This document shows, one piece after another, positions 33,981 through 39,380 of a stretch of DNA of 39,380 nucleotides. The DNA comes from Phycisphaerales bacterium (GTDB taxonomy: Bacteria; Planctomycetota; Phycisphaerae; Phycisphaerales; SM1A02): assembly GCA_009691725.1 (NCBI GenBank), contig SIAP01000018.1:1-39380 (forward strand), in the 5' to 3' direction. The notes below the pieces were generated by a model. That model was given only the letters and a program-made list of their open reading frames with translations, did no database searches and had not been told where the DNA came from. Both the position numbers and the translations under genes were made by a program. The first letter of the stretch is position 1, and the number at the start of each line of letters is the position of its first letter.

Positions 33981-34712
33981 GTGAGACAGAGCAAACCGGG
34001 AACCATCGACCAGACATTGTTTCTGGAGACTCTCGCTTCACTGCGAGATCGCATTGCGGCTCGATTCCCGCAATCTGGACTGCGAACAAGTGCAGGCAAT
34101 CTTTACGATTTTGGGCAATTGATCGGCGCGCGAGGGACCACTTTGATCCGAGTTCCCACGTCGGTGCGCATTGTGAGTTGGGGTGGATCCGTGCTTGTTG
34201 TTGGGCTGATTGCACTTCCTGCGTGCTGGATTGTCAAAGAGTGGAAGGACATCGAACAACTCGGAACATTCTTGCAGTCCCTCGAGGCAATTGTCACCGT
34301 CATTGCGGGTGCTATCGCAGCGTTCTTCACCGTTCGAGCACTCGAGAACTCACACAAGCGCCGACGATCGATCCTGCTCCTTCACAGATTGCGAGAGATG
34401 ATCCATGTGATCGACATGCTGCAGTTCTCGAAGTCGCCGTCTGCGATTCTTTTCCCGCTCCCGCCCACGGAAGCATCGCGCAACCCAGCCGAACTCCTGC
34501 CCATCGACCAGATGTTCCGTTACTTGACTTATTGCGGTGCCCTCTCGGCGATGGGCGGAAAAATTGCGCTTCTCATCGGGAATTTGTACCACGATGCAAC
34601 CGTCAACTCCACCGTCGCCGACATAGAAGAACTCTGTGCGGACTTCCATCAAAAGGTCCAGGGGAAACTGATCTTGCTCGAGCAGTTCCAACATCGCTCT
34701 GGAAAGATATGA
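33981..34712 (+). CDS. Membrane protein of unknown function, two transmembrane segments
   Basis: The 243-residue product starts at GTG 33981, chosen because a perfect extended -10 box lies seven bases before it. Upstream sequence in the same frame is open only by chance, overlapping the divergent gene. An N-terminal soluble part of about 65 residues is followed by two hydrophobic segments (near residues 67-85, VSWGGSVLVVGLIALPAC, and 105-125, AIVTVIAGAIAAFFTV), then a basic cytosolic helical part with LLHRLREMIHVIDMLQFSKSP and IDQMFRYLTYCGALSAMGGKIALL. I have seen this C-terminal pattern (His-Ile-Ile-Asp-Met-type) in widespread uncharacterised proteins but know no function. It precedes tRNA-Gly. 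Confidence 0.8.
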   Translation: MRQSKPGTIDQTLFLETLASLRDRIAARFPQSGLRTSAGNLYDFGQLIGARGTTLIRVPTSVRIVSWGGSVLVVGLIALPACWIVKEWKDIEQLGTFLQSLEAIVTVIAGAIAAFFTVRALENSHKRRRSILLLHRLREMIHVIDMLQFSKSPSAILFPLPPTEASRNPAELLPIDQMFRYLTYCGALSAMGGKIALLIGNLYHDATVNSTVADIEELCADFHQKVQGKLILLEQFQHRSGKI

Positions 34713-34714
34713 AC

Positions 34715-34742
34715 TTGCCGCGCGTTCGAGACCTGTTATGAT
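34715..34742 (+). promoter_or_regulatory. Promoter of tRNA-Gly
   Basis: TTGCCG (-35, 34715-34720) and TATGAT (-10, 34737-34742) are spaced by 16 bases. TG one base before the -10 box (34734-34735) adds an extended -10. Expected start near 34749, some 36 bases before the mature tRNA. Confidence 0.6.
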
Positions 34743-34784
34743 CTCGTGCCGCAATCGACTTGCCGTCGGTTGCAGCGAGAATTT

Positions 34785-34856
34785 GCGGGTGTAGCTCAGT
34801 GGTAGAGCGCAACCTTGCCAAGGTTGATGTCGAGGGTTCGAGTCCCTTCACCCGCT
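34785..34856 (+). tRNA. tRNA-Gly(GCC)
   Basis: Acceptor GCGGGTG pairs with CACCCGC (34849-34855); discriminator T at 34856. The anticodon stem CAACC/GGTTG encloses TTGCCAA with anticodon GCC. T arm GAGGG-TTCGAGT-CCCTT has one G-T pair. CCA is not encoded. A strong terminator follows. Confidence 0.97.
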
Positions 34857-34862
34857 TCGCAC

Positions 34863-34900
34863 GACGGCTCCTGGAAGCTTTGCTTCCCGAGCCGTCTTTT
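34863..34900 (+). terminator. Rho-independent terminator of tRNA-Gly
   Basis: Stem gacggctc (34863-34870) with gagccgtc (34889-34896), an inner ggaagc/gcttcc stem, then TTTT. It lies seven bases after the tRNA. Confidence 0.9.
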
Positions 34901-35009
34901 CGTTGGGAGGTTCAAACACGGACGCAATTGCGCACGCGCCCGCCGATACTTTCTGGGAGAGAGTGTGCCCAGAACGCTTTGTTTTGGGCACCCCCCAAAA
35001 AACAGAAAT

Positions 35010-35042
35010 CGGGATGCAGGCGGTTGCCCGCATCCCGTTTTT
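35010..35042. terminator. Bidirectional terminator after the pilin gene
   Basis: Stem cgggatgc (35010-35017) with gcatcccg (35030-35037). On the plus strand TTTTT follows directly; on the minus strand ATTTCTGTTTTTT follows. It lies 32 bases after the minus-strand pilin stop and most likely ends that transcript. Between it and the tRNA terminator (34901-35009) another weak hairpin (gtgccca/tgggcac) is seen and no gene. Confidence 0.85.
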
Positions 35043-35074
35043 CCGAGCTGTTCGTTAAGTCGGGAGAATGCGAC

Positions 35075-35527
35075 TTATTGAAGCATTGGGTTGGTGTTGT
35101 CTGGGATGTCACTGTTGTCAGTGTCGAATCCCTGATCCGTGAAGACCACGGTGTATGCACCGTAACCTGCGGATGCGCCGACTCGGGTCAGGGTAATCGT
35201 CGATGAATCCTGAATGGTGCCGGTGCCGCTGGTGCCTGGATCAAAGCCTGCTGCAACGGTGAAGTACTTTGGGGTTGGCATCTGGATGTCGAGATCAGCC
35301 ACCGCATCAGCGTAGGTTCCCTGTTGAACCTGATAACGCTCCTGCGCTGCACGGACTACCGACAGGTCGTTGAATGCTTCAGCAGACTTGGATCGCTCGA
35401 CTGAATCGAGGAAGCGAGGAACTGCGAAGGCCGCCAAGACGCCGATGATGATGATCACGACGGCGAGTTCGACGAGGGTGAATCCGCGGCGTGCCGCAGA
35501 ACCGATAGTGGAGAGATTCGTTTTCAT
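35075..35527 (-). CDS. Type IV pilin / type II secretion pseudopilin
   Basis: The 150-residue product starts at ATG 35527, with AAGGA upstream. It has a prepilin leader ending RRG, cleaved before Phe16 (RRGFTLVE), then Glu at mature position 5 and a hydrophobic helix (VVIIIIGVLAAFAVPRF). The following VVRAAQERYQVQQGTY is typical of GspG-like pseudopilins and major pilins. The mature domain is short, with C-terminal Asp/Asn-rich residues but none of the DUF1559 H-x9-DG motif common in other planctomycete pilins. It stands alone: no other pilus or secretion gene is in view. A sigma-54 promoter lies 59-75 bases upstream. Confidence 0.93.
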   Translation of the reverse strand: MKTNLSTIGSAARRGFTLVELAVVIIIIGVLAAFAVPRFLDSVERSKSAEAFNDLSVVRAAQERYQVQQGTYADAVADLDIQMPTPKYFTVAAGFDPGTSGTGTIQDSSTITLTRVGASAGYGAYTVVFTDQGFDTDNSDIPDNTNPMLQ

Positions 35528-35585
35528 GACTAAGTTTCCTTGTATGAGATGTTTGTTCGATACGAGAGAGATGTGAAGGAGATAA

Positions 35586-35602
35586 AGCAACGGGTGCGCC
35601 AA
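35586..35602 (-). promoter_or_regulatory. Sigma-54 promoter of the pilin gene
   Basis: Read on the minus strand, TTGGCGCACCCGTTGCT matches the -24/-12 consensus (TTGGCAC-N5-TTGCT type) with GG (35599-35598) and GC (35588-35587) separated by exactly ten bases. Transcription would start near 35575, giving a leader of about 48 bases that includes the ribosome binding site. Sigma-54 control of pilin genes through PilR-like activators is well known in other bacteria. Confidence 0.65.
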
Positions 35603-35709
35603 TCGCCATAATCCGTGTGTAATTCTGAAACTCGTTACTGGCGTCACAAACCCCGCGCATTGACGTGAGTCATTCGCTCATAATGAGAATGCTCCATAGC
35701 AAACCACCA

Positions 35710-35753
35710 TTTTCTCACAGTGTTTCTCACGCTCCAGTCGTCCTTTGAGAAAA
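35710..35753. repeat. Repeated TTTCTCAC elements upstream of the pilin sigma-54 promoter
   Basis: TTTCTCAC occurs at 35711-35718 and again at 35723-35730 (12 bases apart), and an inverted copy TGAGAAAA lies at 35746-35753. They sit about 135-180 bases before the predicted transcript start, the usual place for activator sites of sigma-54 promoters. Being activator sites is inference. The rest of the gap between the pilin gene and the peptidase gene (35528-35758) holds no gene. Confidence 0.45.
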
Positions 35754-35754
35754 T

Positions 35755-35771
35755 CGTCTCACGGTGAGACG
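35755..35771 (-). terminator. Hairpin at the end of the S9 peptidase gene
   Basis: Perfect inverted repeat CGTCTCAC/GTGAGACG around one base (35755-35762 with 35764-35771), containing the stop codon. On the minus strand ATTTTC follows, so it may act as a weak terminator. Confidence 0.5.
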
Positions 35772-37945
35772 GGCGACCGATTGCCCGTCTCATCCACAAT
35801 CGATGTCGCAAGATCAATGAAAAACGCGTACTCCAGCGCGATCTGCTTCAGCCGCTCGAAGCGACCAGAATTCCCTCCATGCCCAGCAGCCATGTTGATG
35901 CGAAACACGAACTTGTTGCCGTCGGTCCGCATCGCCCGCAACCGCGCCACATACTTCGCAGGCTCGAAGTACTGCACCTGCGAGTCCCACAATCCGGTCG
36001 TCACCAGCATCGCCGGATATGCCTTGCGAGCGATGTTGTCGTAGGGCGAATAGGAGCCGATGTATGCGTACGCCGCAGCTTCTCGAGGGTCTCCCCACTG
36101 CGTCCACTCATTGGTGGTCAGCGGAATCGTCTCGTCCAGCATGGTCGTGAGTGCATCCACGAATGGCACATGCAATCCAATGCCTCGGTACTTCTGCCCC
36201 GCCTGATTGGCGATCACACCCATGAGCAATCCCCCCGCTGACCCGCCCGTCGCGAAGACGCGATCGCGTGCCCCATACTTCTGCGCGACGAGATAGTCCG
36301 TGACATCCTCAAAGTCATTGAAAGTGTTCTTCTTGTGGCCAAGTCGACCACCTTCGTACCAGTCTTGCCCCAAATCCGCGCCGCCGCGCACATGGGCGGT
36401 CGCCAAAAGAAATCCGCGATCCATCAACGAAACTTGGTTTGAACTGAATTCAGCATCGGACGAGATTCCATACGCCCCGTAGCCCTCCTGATAGATCGGC
36501 GCAGAACCATCCTTCTCGTACCGATCCGTCCGCCACGCGAGGGAAACTGGAATCTGTTTCCCGTCGCGGGACGTCGCCCACGCACGTGCCGTGTCGTAGA
36601 GCGCCTTGTCATATCCGATGACTGGCTGCACCTTGCGAACCGTCTTTGCGCCCGTCGAGAGATCGACATCGAACACGGTGCGCGGAGTGATCATCGATGT
36701 GTAGTTGACGCGCACACTGCCAATCGCCGGATCGCTGTTGGTTCCGAGTTGCATGGCGAATGCCGATTCGTCCGTCGCCACGGTGCGGGGCTGCGCAAGC
36801 GCGGGCGTTTCCCCAAAGGGCACAATTCGAACTTGTGAATTGGCATCAGCGCGCTCTTGCACCGCAATCGCGCCATCAAAGAGAGCGATGCGATCGAGCG
36901 AAGTGGTCGGACGATTGGGAATGATCTCCTTCCACTTCGTGCGGTCATTGGCCGCATCTTCGGGGGCCTCGACAACCCGAAAATTGCGTGCGCTATCGTT
37001 GGTGCGGATGATCCACCGATCTTGAAAGTGATCCGCGTAACTGCGCACCTGCGCGGTGCGCGGCAAGACCATCGTGGGCGCATCGGCGGGTCGATCTGCT
37101 GCAATCGCTCGATACTCCGTCGTGTCAAACCCCTCCATCACTATCAGGATGCGTTGTCGCGATGTACTCAACTCAACACTGGTGCTGAGCGTGTCGTCGG
37201 GCTCCTCATAGACAAGCGCATCATGCGCTGGATCGGTCCCGATCACATGGCGATAGACGGGGCCGGTCTGGAGTAGAACGGGATCCTGTTTGATGTAGAA
37301 AATGGTCTTGTTGTCGCTCGACCATGCAACGCTTTCGAGCACCCCTGGAATGGCGTCGATGGCAACTGCACCCGTCGCGAGGTTTTTGAAACGAAGCGTG
37401 CTGATTCTCCGCCCGGTGACATCGTCGGACCACGCCAACCACTGGTTGTCCGCGCTGACTTCGGTTGCGCCGATCGAATAGAAAGGCTTTCCCGCAGCAA
37501 GCGCTGGACCATCAAGCATGACTTCGACAGGCGCACCAGCGTCCACACCAGCCGCGGTCCCGCGCTGACGCTGATAGATCGGATACTCCGCACCAGCTGC
37601 AAATCGCGTCGAGTACCAATACCCATGATCGAAGTCCGCAGGTGACTGATCGTCTTCTTTGATGCGACCGCGCATCTCCGCGAGCAGCGCATTCTGCAGG
37701 GGAACGAGCGCCGTCGTCGCGGCTTCCGTGTAGGCATTCTCTGCATTCAAGTACGCGAGGATCTCTGGTCGCTTTGCCTTCGAGTCATCGTCTCGCAGCC
37801 AGTAGTACTCGTCGATGCGCTCCCCCTGCGGACTCTTGACGACGAATGGGATCTGCTGAGCAATCGGTGGGGTCAATGTCGTCTGCCCAAGGGAAAGCGA
37901 TAGTAAAAGCGTGCTCGCAATGTCGATGCAAGTCGTCATCAGCAT
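35759..37945 (-). CDS. Prolyl oligopeptidase family S9 peptidase (oligopeptidase B-like), exported
   Basis: The 728-residue product starts at ATG 37945. The N-terminus is a signal peptide (LMTTCIDIASTLLLSLSLG), then the family start QIPFVVKSPQGERIDEYYWLRDD. A beta-propeller (about 75-430) precedes the alpha/beta hydrolase domain. The catalytic triad is Ser569 (GGSAGG), Asp654 (LWDSQVQY) and His689 (AAGHGG). The pattern matches oligopeptidase B, which cuts short peptides after basic residues. Length is normal for S9A (about 690-720). The -10 box TACTAT lies seven bases before ATG, so the transcript may be leaderless. It is divergent from the next gene. Confidence 0.92.
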   Translation of the reverse strand: MLMTTCIDIASTLLLSLSLGQTTLTPPIAQQIPFVVKSPQGERIDEYYWLRDDDSKAKRPEILAYLNAENAYTEAATTALVPLQNALLAEMRGRIKEDDQSPADFDHGYWYSTRFAAGAEYPIYQRQRGTAAGVDAGAPVEVMLDGPALAAGKPFYSIGATEVSADNQWLAWSDDVTGRRISTLRFKNLATGAVAIDAIPGVLESVAWSSDNKTIFYIKQDPVLLQTGPVYRHVIGTDPAHDALVYEEPDDTLSTSVELSTSRQRILIVMEGFDTTEYRAIAADRPADAPTMVLPRTAQVRSYADHFQDRWIIRTNDSARNFRVVEAPEDAANDRTKWKEIIPNRPTTSLDRIALFDGAIAVQERADANSQVRIVPFGETPALAQPRTVATDESAFAMQLGTNSDPAIGSVRVNYTSMITPRTVFDVDLSTGAKTVRKVQPVIGYDKALYDTARAWATSRDGKQIPVSLAWRTDRYEKDGSAPIYQEGYGAYGISSDAEFSSNQVSLMDRGFLLATAHVRGGADLGQDWYEGGRLGHKKNTFNDFEDVTDYLVAQKYGARDRVFATGGSAGGLLMGVIANQAGQKYRGIGLHVPFVDALTTMLDETIPLTTNEWTQWGDPREAAAYAYIGSYSPYDNIARKAYPAMLVTTGLWDSQVQYFEPAKYVARLRAMRTDGNKFVFRINMAAGHGGNSGRFERLKQIALEYAFFIDLATSIVDETGNRSPVSP

Positions 37946-37952
37946 GCAATCA

Positions 37953-37958
37953 ATAGTA
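37953..37958 (-). promoter_or_regulatory. -10 box (TACTAT) at the S9 peptidase start
   Basis: TACTAT on the minus strand (37958-37953) lies seven bases before ATG 37945, with no ribosome binding site between. A leaderless transcript is likely if this start is right. The -35 region is weak. Confidence 0.4.
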
Positions 37959-38012
37959 CGGGGCGAACTCTTGATGGCGATTTTGCCCATTCGTGACGAG
38001 ACCGCTTGCATC

Positions 38013-38786
38013 ATGGCGATTTCGGGGCATCTTTCGGCGATGCTCACCCGTTGTTCCGCGAGCTGTTTTGTCGCTGTCCTGTTGACGGCACCCGCCACCG
38101 CGGGAATCGTCGCAATCGGAGCGAGCCAAGACGCGACACTCTACGAGAGTTCCACCGGCGCACTTGGCAACGGATCGGGGCAGTACTTGTTTGGGGGATC
38201 CACCAATCAACCACAACTGCGGCGCGCGCTGCTGGCATTTGATGTCATCAGCGCGCTGCCGCAGAACGCGCTCATCCAGAGCGTTTCACTTCAATTGCAT
38301 GTCGCATCGGCGAGCGCACTGGCTCACAGTTTTTCATTGCACACGGTGACCTCACCGTGGACTGAAGGGGCATCTGATGCCACCGGAAACGAAGGCAGCG
38401 GTACTGCCGCGTTGGCTGGTGATGCCACTTGGTTGCACAGTTCGTATGCGAGTTCCTCTTGGACGGTTGCGGGCGGAGACTTCAACTCGCTCGCGAGCGC
38501 GAGTCTCATGGTTGGCGACATCGGTTTCTATTCGTGGACCTCTGCGCAACTCACCAGCGATGTGCAGGGTTGGCTCAGCGATCCGGCAGGAAATTTCGGC
38601 TGGATCCTGCGCGGTGAGGAGAGCGGGTATGGCACGACCCGTCGATTCGACTCAAGCGAATCGTTCGAGAGTTCCTTCAGACCACAACTGGTTATCCAAT
38701 ACTCGACCGTACCAACGCCGGGCACACTCGCCCTACTTACGCTCGCGTCTGTTGTTGCCTCGAAGCAACGCAGACGAATGGGATAG
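38013..38786 (+). CDS. Exported DNRLRE-type protein with PEP-CTERM-like tail
   Basis: The 257-residue product starts at ATG 38013 with a signal peptide (LTRCSASCFVAVLLTAPATAG); ATG 38040 and 37974 are alternatives. The middle resembles the DNRLRE domain of cell-surface proteins: ATLYESSTGALGNGSGQ, RRALLAFDV, ALIQSVSLQLHV and the final SFRPQLVIQYS. The C-terminus is a short Pro-containing motif (VPTPGTLALL), a hydrophobic segment and a basic end (KQRRR), the layout of a PEP-CTERM sorting signal with Pro-Thr-Pro in place of Pro-Glu-Pro. An exosortase would process it; none is in the window. Ends inside a palindrome shared with the next gene. Confidence 0.82.
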   Translation: MAISGHLSAMLTRCSASCFVAVLLTAPATAGIVAIGASQDATLYESSTGALGNGSGQYLFGGSTNQPQLRRALLAFDVISALPQNALIQSVSLQLHVASASALAHSFSLHTVTSPWTEGASDATGNEGSGTAALAGDATWLHSSYASSSWTVAGGDFNSLASASLMVGDIGFYSWTSAQLTSDVQGWLSDPAGNFGWILRGEESGYGTTRRFDSSESFESSFRPQLVIQYSTVPTPGTLALLTLASVVASKQRRRMG

Positions 38787-38806
38787 TCGATTTCGCAAAT
38801 CGACTA
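38784..38806. terminator. Palindrome spanning both stop codons of two convergent genes
   Basis: TAGTCGATTT (38784-38793) and AAATCGACTA (38797-38806) form a ten-base perfect stem with loop CGC. Each arm begins with the TAG stop of one of the two convergent genes. It may end transcription from both sides; the T run is only three bases. Confidence 0.55.
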
Positions 38807-39380
38807 CGGACCGCTCGTTCCCCATTGACCGAGCAGGATGCCCAAGTCGAGACCGTTGATAATCCCGTCACCGTTGACATCGCCCGAAGGTGGCGGACCA
38901 TCCACGGTGAACCTGATCGAACCCACATTCTGCGAGATGTTGAAGTTGAGTTTGGTCAATCGAACCAGATACTGGCGACCGGCTTGGGCAGTGAAGGTCA
39001 CCGCTGATGCGTTGCTTATTCCACACTGATCATTGCACGCCACAGCAGTCCCAGTACAAGATTCATTGGAGCAATCAAGTTGAAAGACTTCAATCGCGGT
39101 ATCGACCAGAGTCAGTCCGCAGGTCGCGACGGTCGCTGGTCCAGACATTCCGGGATTCCACTTGAAGAAGAACTCTCTCAACGCTACATAGCCAGTGGCG
39201 CAAGGCACCGTGCCGGTGATGGCCGGTGCAAATGCGAAATCGAAAGACTTCTCAGCGGGAGAACCACTCACAGTCATGGGAGTCGCGCAGGAACTCGCTG
39301 GAAGCGGGTACATACCCGTCGTCGGCATTTCGTACGTCCCCGCCTCTGCGCTCGGTGGGTCCGTCCACTGCGTGATATGG
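38804..39380 (-). CDS. Secreted protein with dockerin-like EF-hand repeat (5' end outside the window)
   Basis: The reading frame is open to the window edge, so the start and any signal peptide are missing; 191 codons plus stop are visible. A Cys-rich beta-type domain (cysteines near CATPM, VPCATG, ATCGLT, LDCSNESCTG, ACNDQCG) resembles secreted carbohydrate- or metal-binding modules, with VTFTAQAGRQYLVRL typical of a beta-sandwich. The last 25 residues are a dockerin type I-like calcium loop (GDVNGDGIINGLDLGILLGQWG), here a single repeat. This ending is very common in Phycisphaerae exported proteins. It lies tail to tail with the PEP-CTERM-like gene. Confidence 0.85.
   Translation of the reverse strand, partial: HITQWTDPPSAEAGTYEMPTTGMYPLPASSCATPMTVSGSPAEKSFDFAFAPAITGTVPCATGYVALREFFFKWNPGMSGPATVATCGLTLVDTAIEVFQLDCSNESCTGTAVACNDQCGISNASAVTFTAQAGRQYLVRLTKLNFNISQNVGSIRFTVDGPPPSGDVNGDGIINGLDLGILLGQWGTSGP

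Noticed and set aside
1..39380. A defence, toxin-antitoxin or mobile island
   Set aside because: I looked for transposase, integrase, nuclease, helicase and toxin-type motifs and for composition breaks. The genes are housekeeping or exported proteins, and the two tRNAs have no attached integrase.

Overview
The window looks like the chromosome of a planctomycete of the class Phycisphaerae. This rests on a secreted protein ending in a dockerin-like EF-hand repeat (GDVNGDG...GLDLG), a neighbour with a PEP-CTERM-like tail, tricorn-type and S9 exported peptidases, and an S10/spc ribosomal operon in which the gene after rpsE begins like L15 rather than L30. No phage, insertion sequence, CRISPR array or restriction/defence genes were seen. 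Base composition and codon use look even along the window.

Region 1 (1-9656, minus strand) is one long ribosomal protein operon read right to left: rpsJ, rplC, rplD, rplW, rplB, rpsS, rplV, rpsC, rplP, rpmC, rpsQ, rplN, rplX, rplE, rpsN, rpsH, rplF, rplR, rpsE and the first codons of a gene that is probably rplO. A good sigma-70 promoter (9689-9716) drives it. Several members are unusual: S5 carries a long Gly/Arg-rich and Pro/Thr-repeat tail, L29 a basic repeat tail, S17 starts at TTG and S14 has lost three of four zinc cysteines. A 171-base gap with a hairpin touching the rplD ribosome binding site separates rplC and rplD.

Region 2 (9703-14367, plus) is a four-gene run: a secreted Pro-rich protein, a lipoprotein, a family 2 glycosyltransferase and a protein with faint BshC resemblance. 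It meets tail to tail a minus-strand operon (19415-14364): lysS, a periplasmic transglutaminase-like protein, NAD(P)H-hydrate dehydratase and a YhaM-type 3'-5' exoribonuclease.

Region 3 (19474-28237, plus) starts with prfB, which needs a programmed +1 frameshift but at CTT-TAA-C rather than CTT-TGA-C. It continues with a GH133 glycogen debranching enzyme, a GH63-like glucosidase and a hybrid histidine kinase; the last three overlap by ATGA. This suggests storage-polysaccharide or oligosaccharide breakdown linked to a signalling protein.

Region 4 (28261-39380) holds tRNA-Ser(UGA), a tricorn-type protease, a sialate O-acetylesterase, a small membrane protein, tRNA-Gly(GCC), a type IV/type II pseudopilin with a convincing sigma-54 promoter, an S9 oligopeptidase, a DNRLRE/PEP-CTERM-like exported protein and a dockerin-bearing secreted protein cut by the window end. 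Three genes here have a -10 box six or seven bases before the start codon and so may be leaderless. I did not find a clearly novel multi-gene system. The strongest leads are the UAA-type prfB recoding site, the back-to-back leaderless promoter pair, the sigma-54 pilin promoter with upstream repeats, and the repeat-extended ribosomal proteins.
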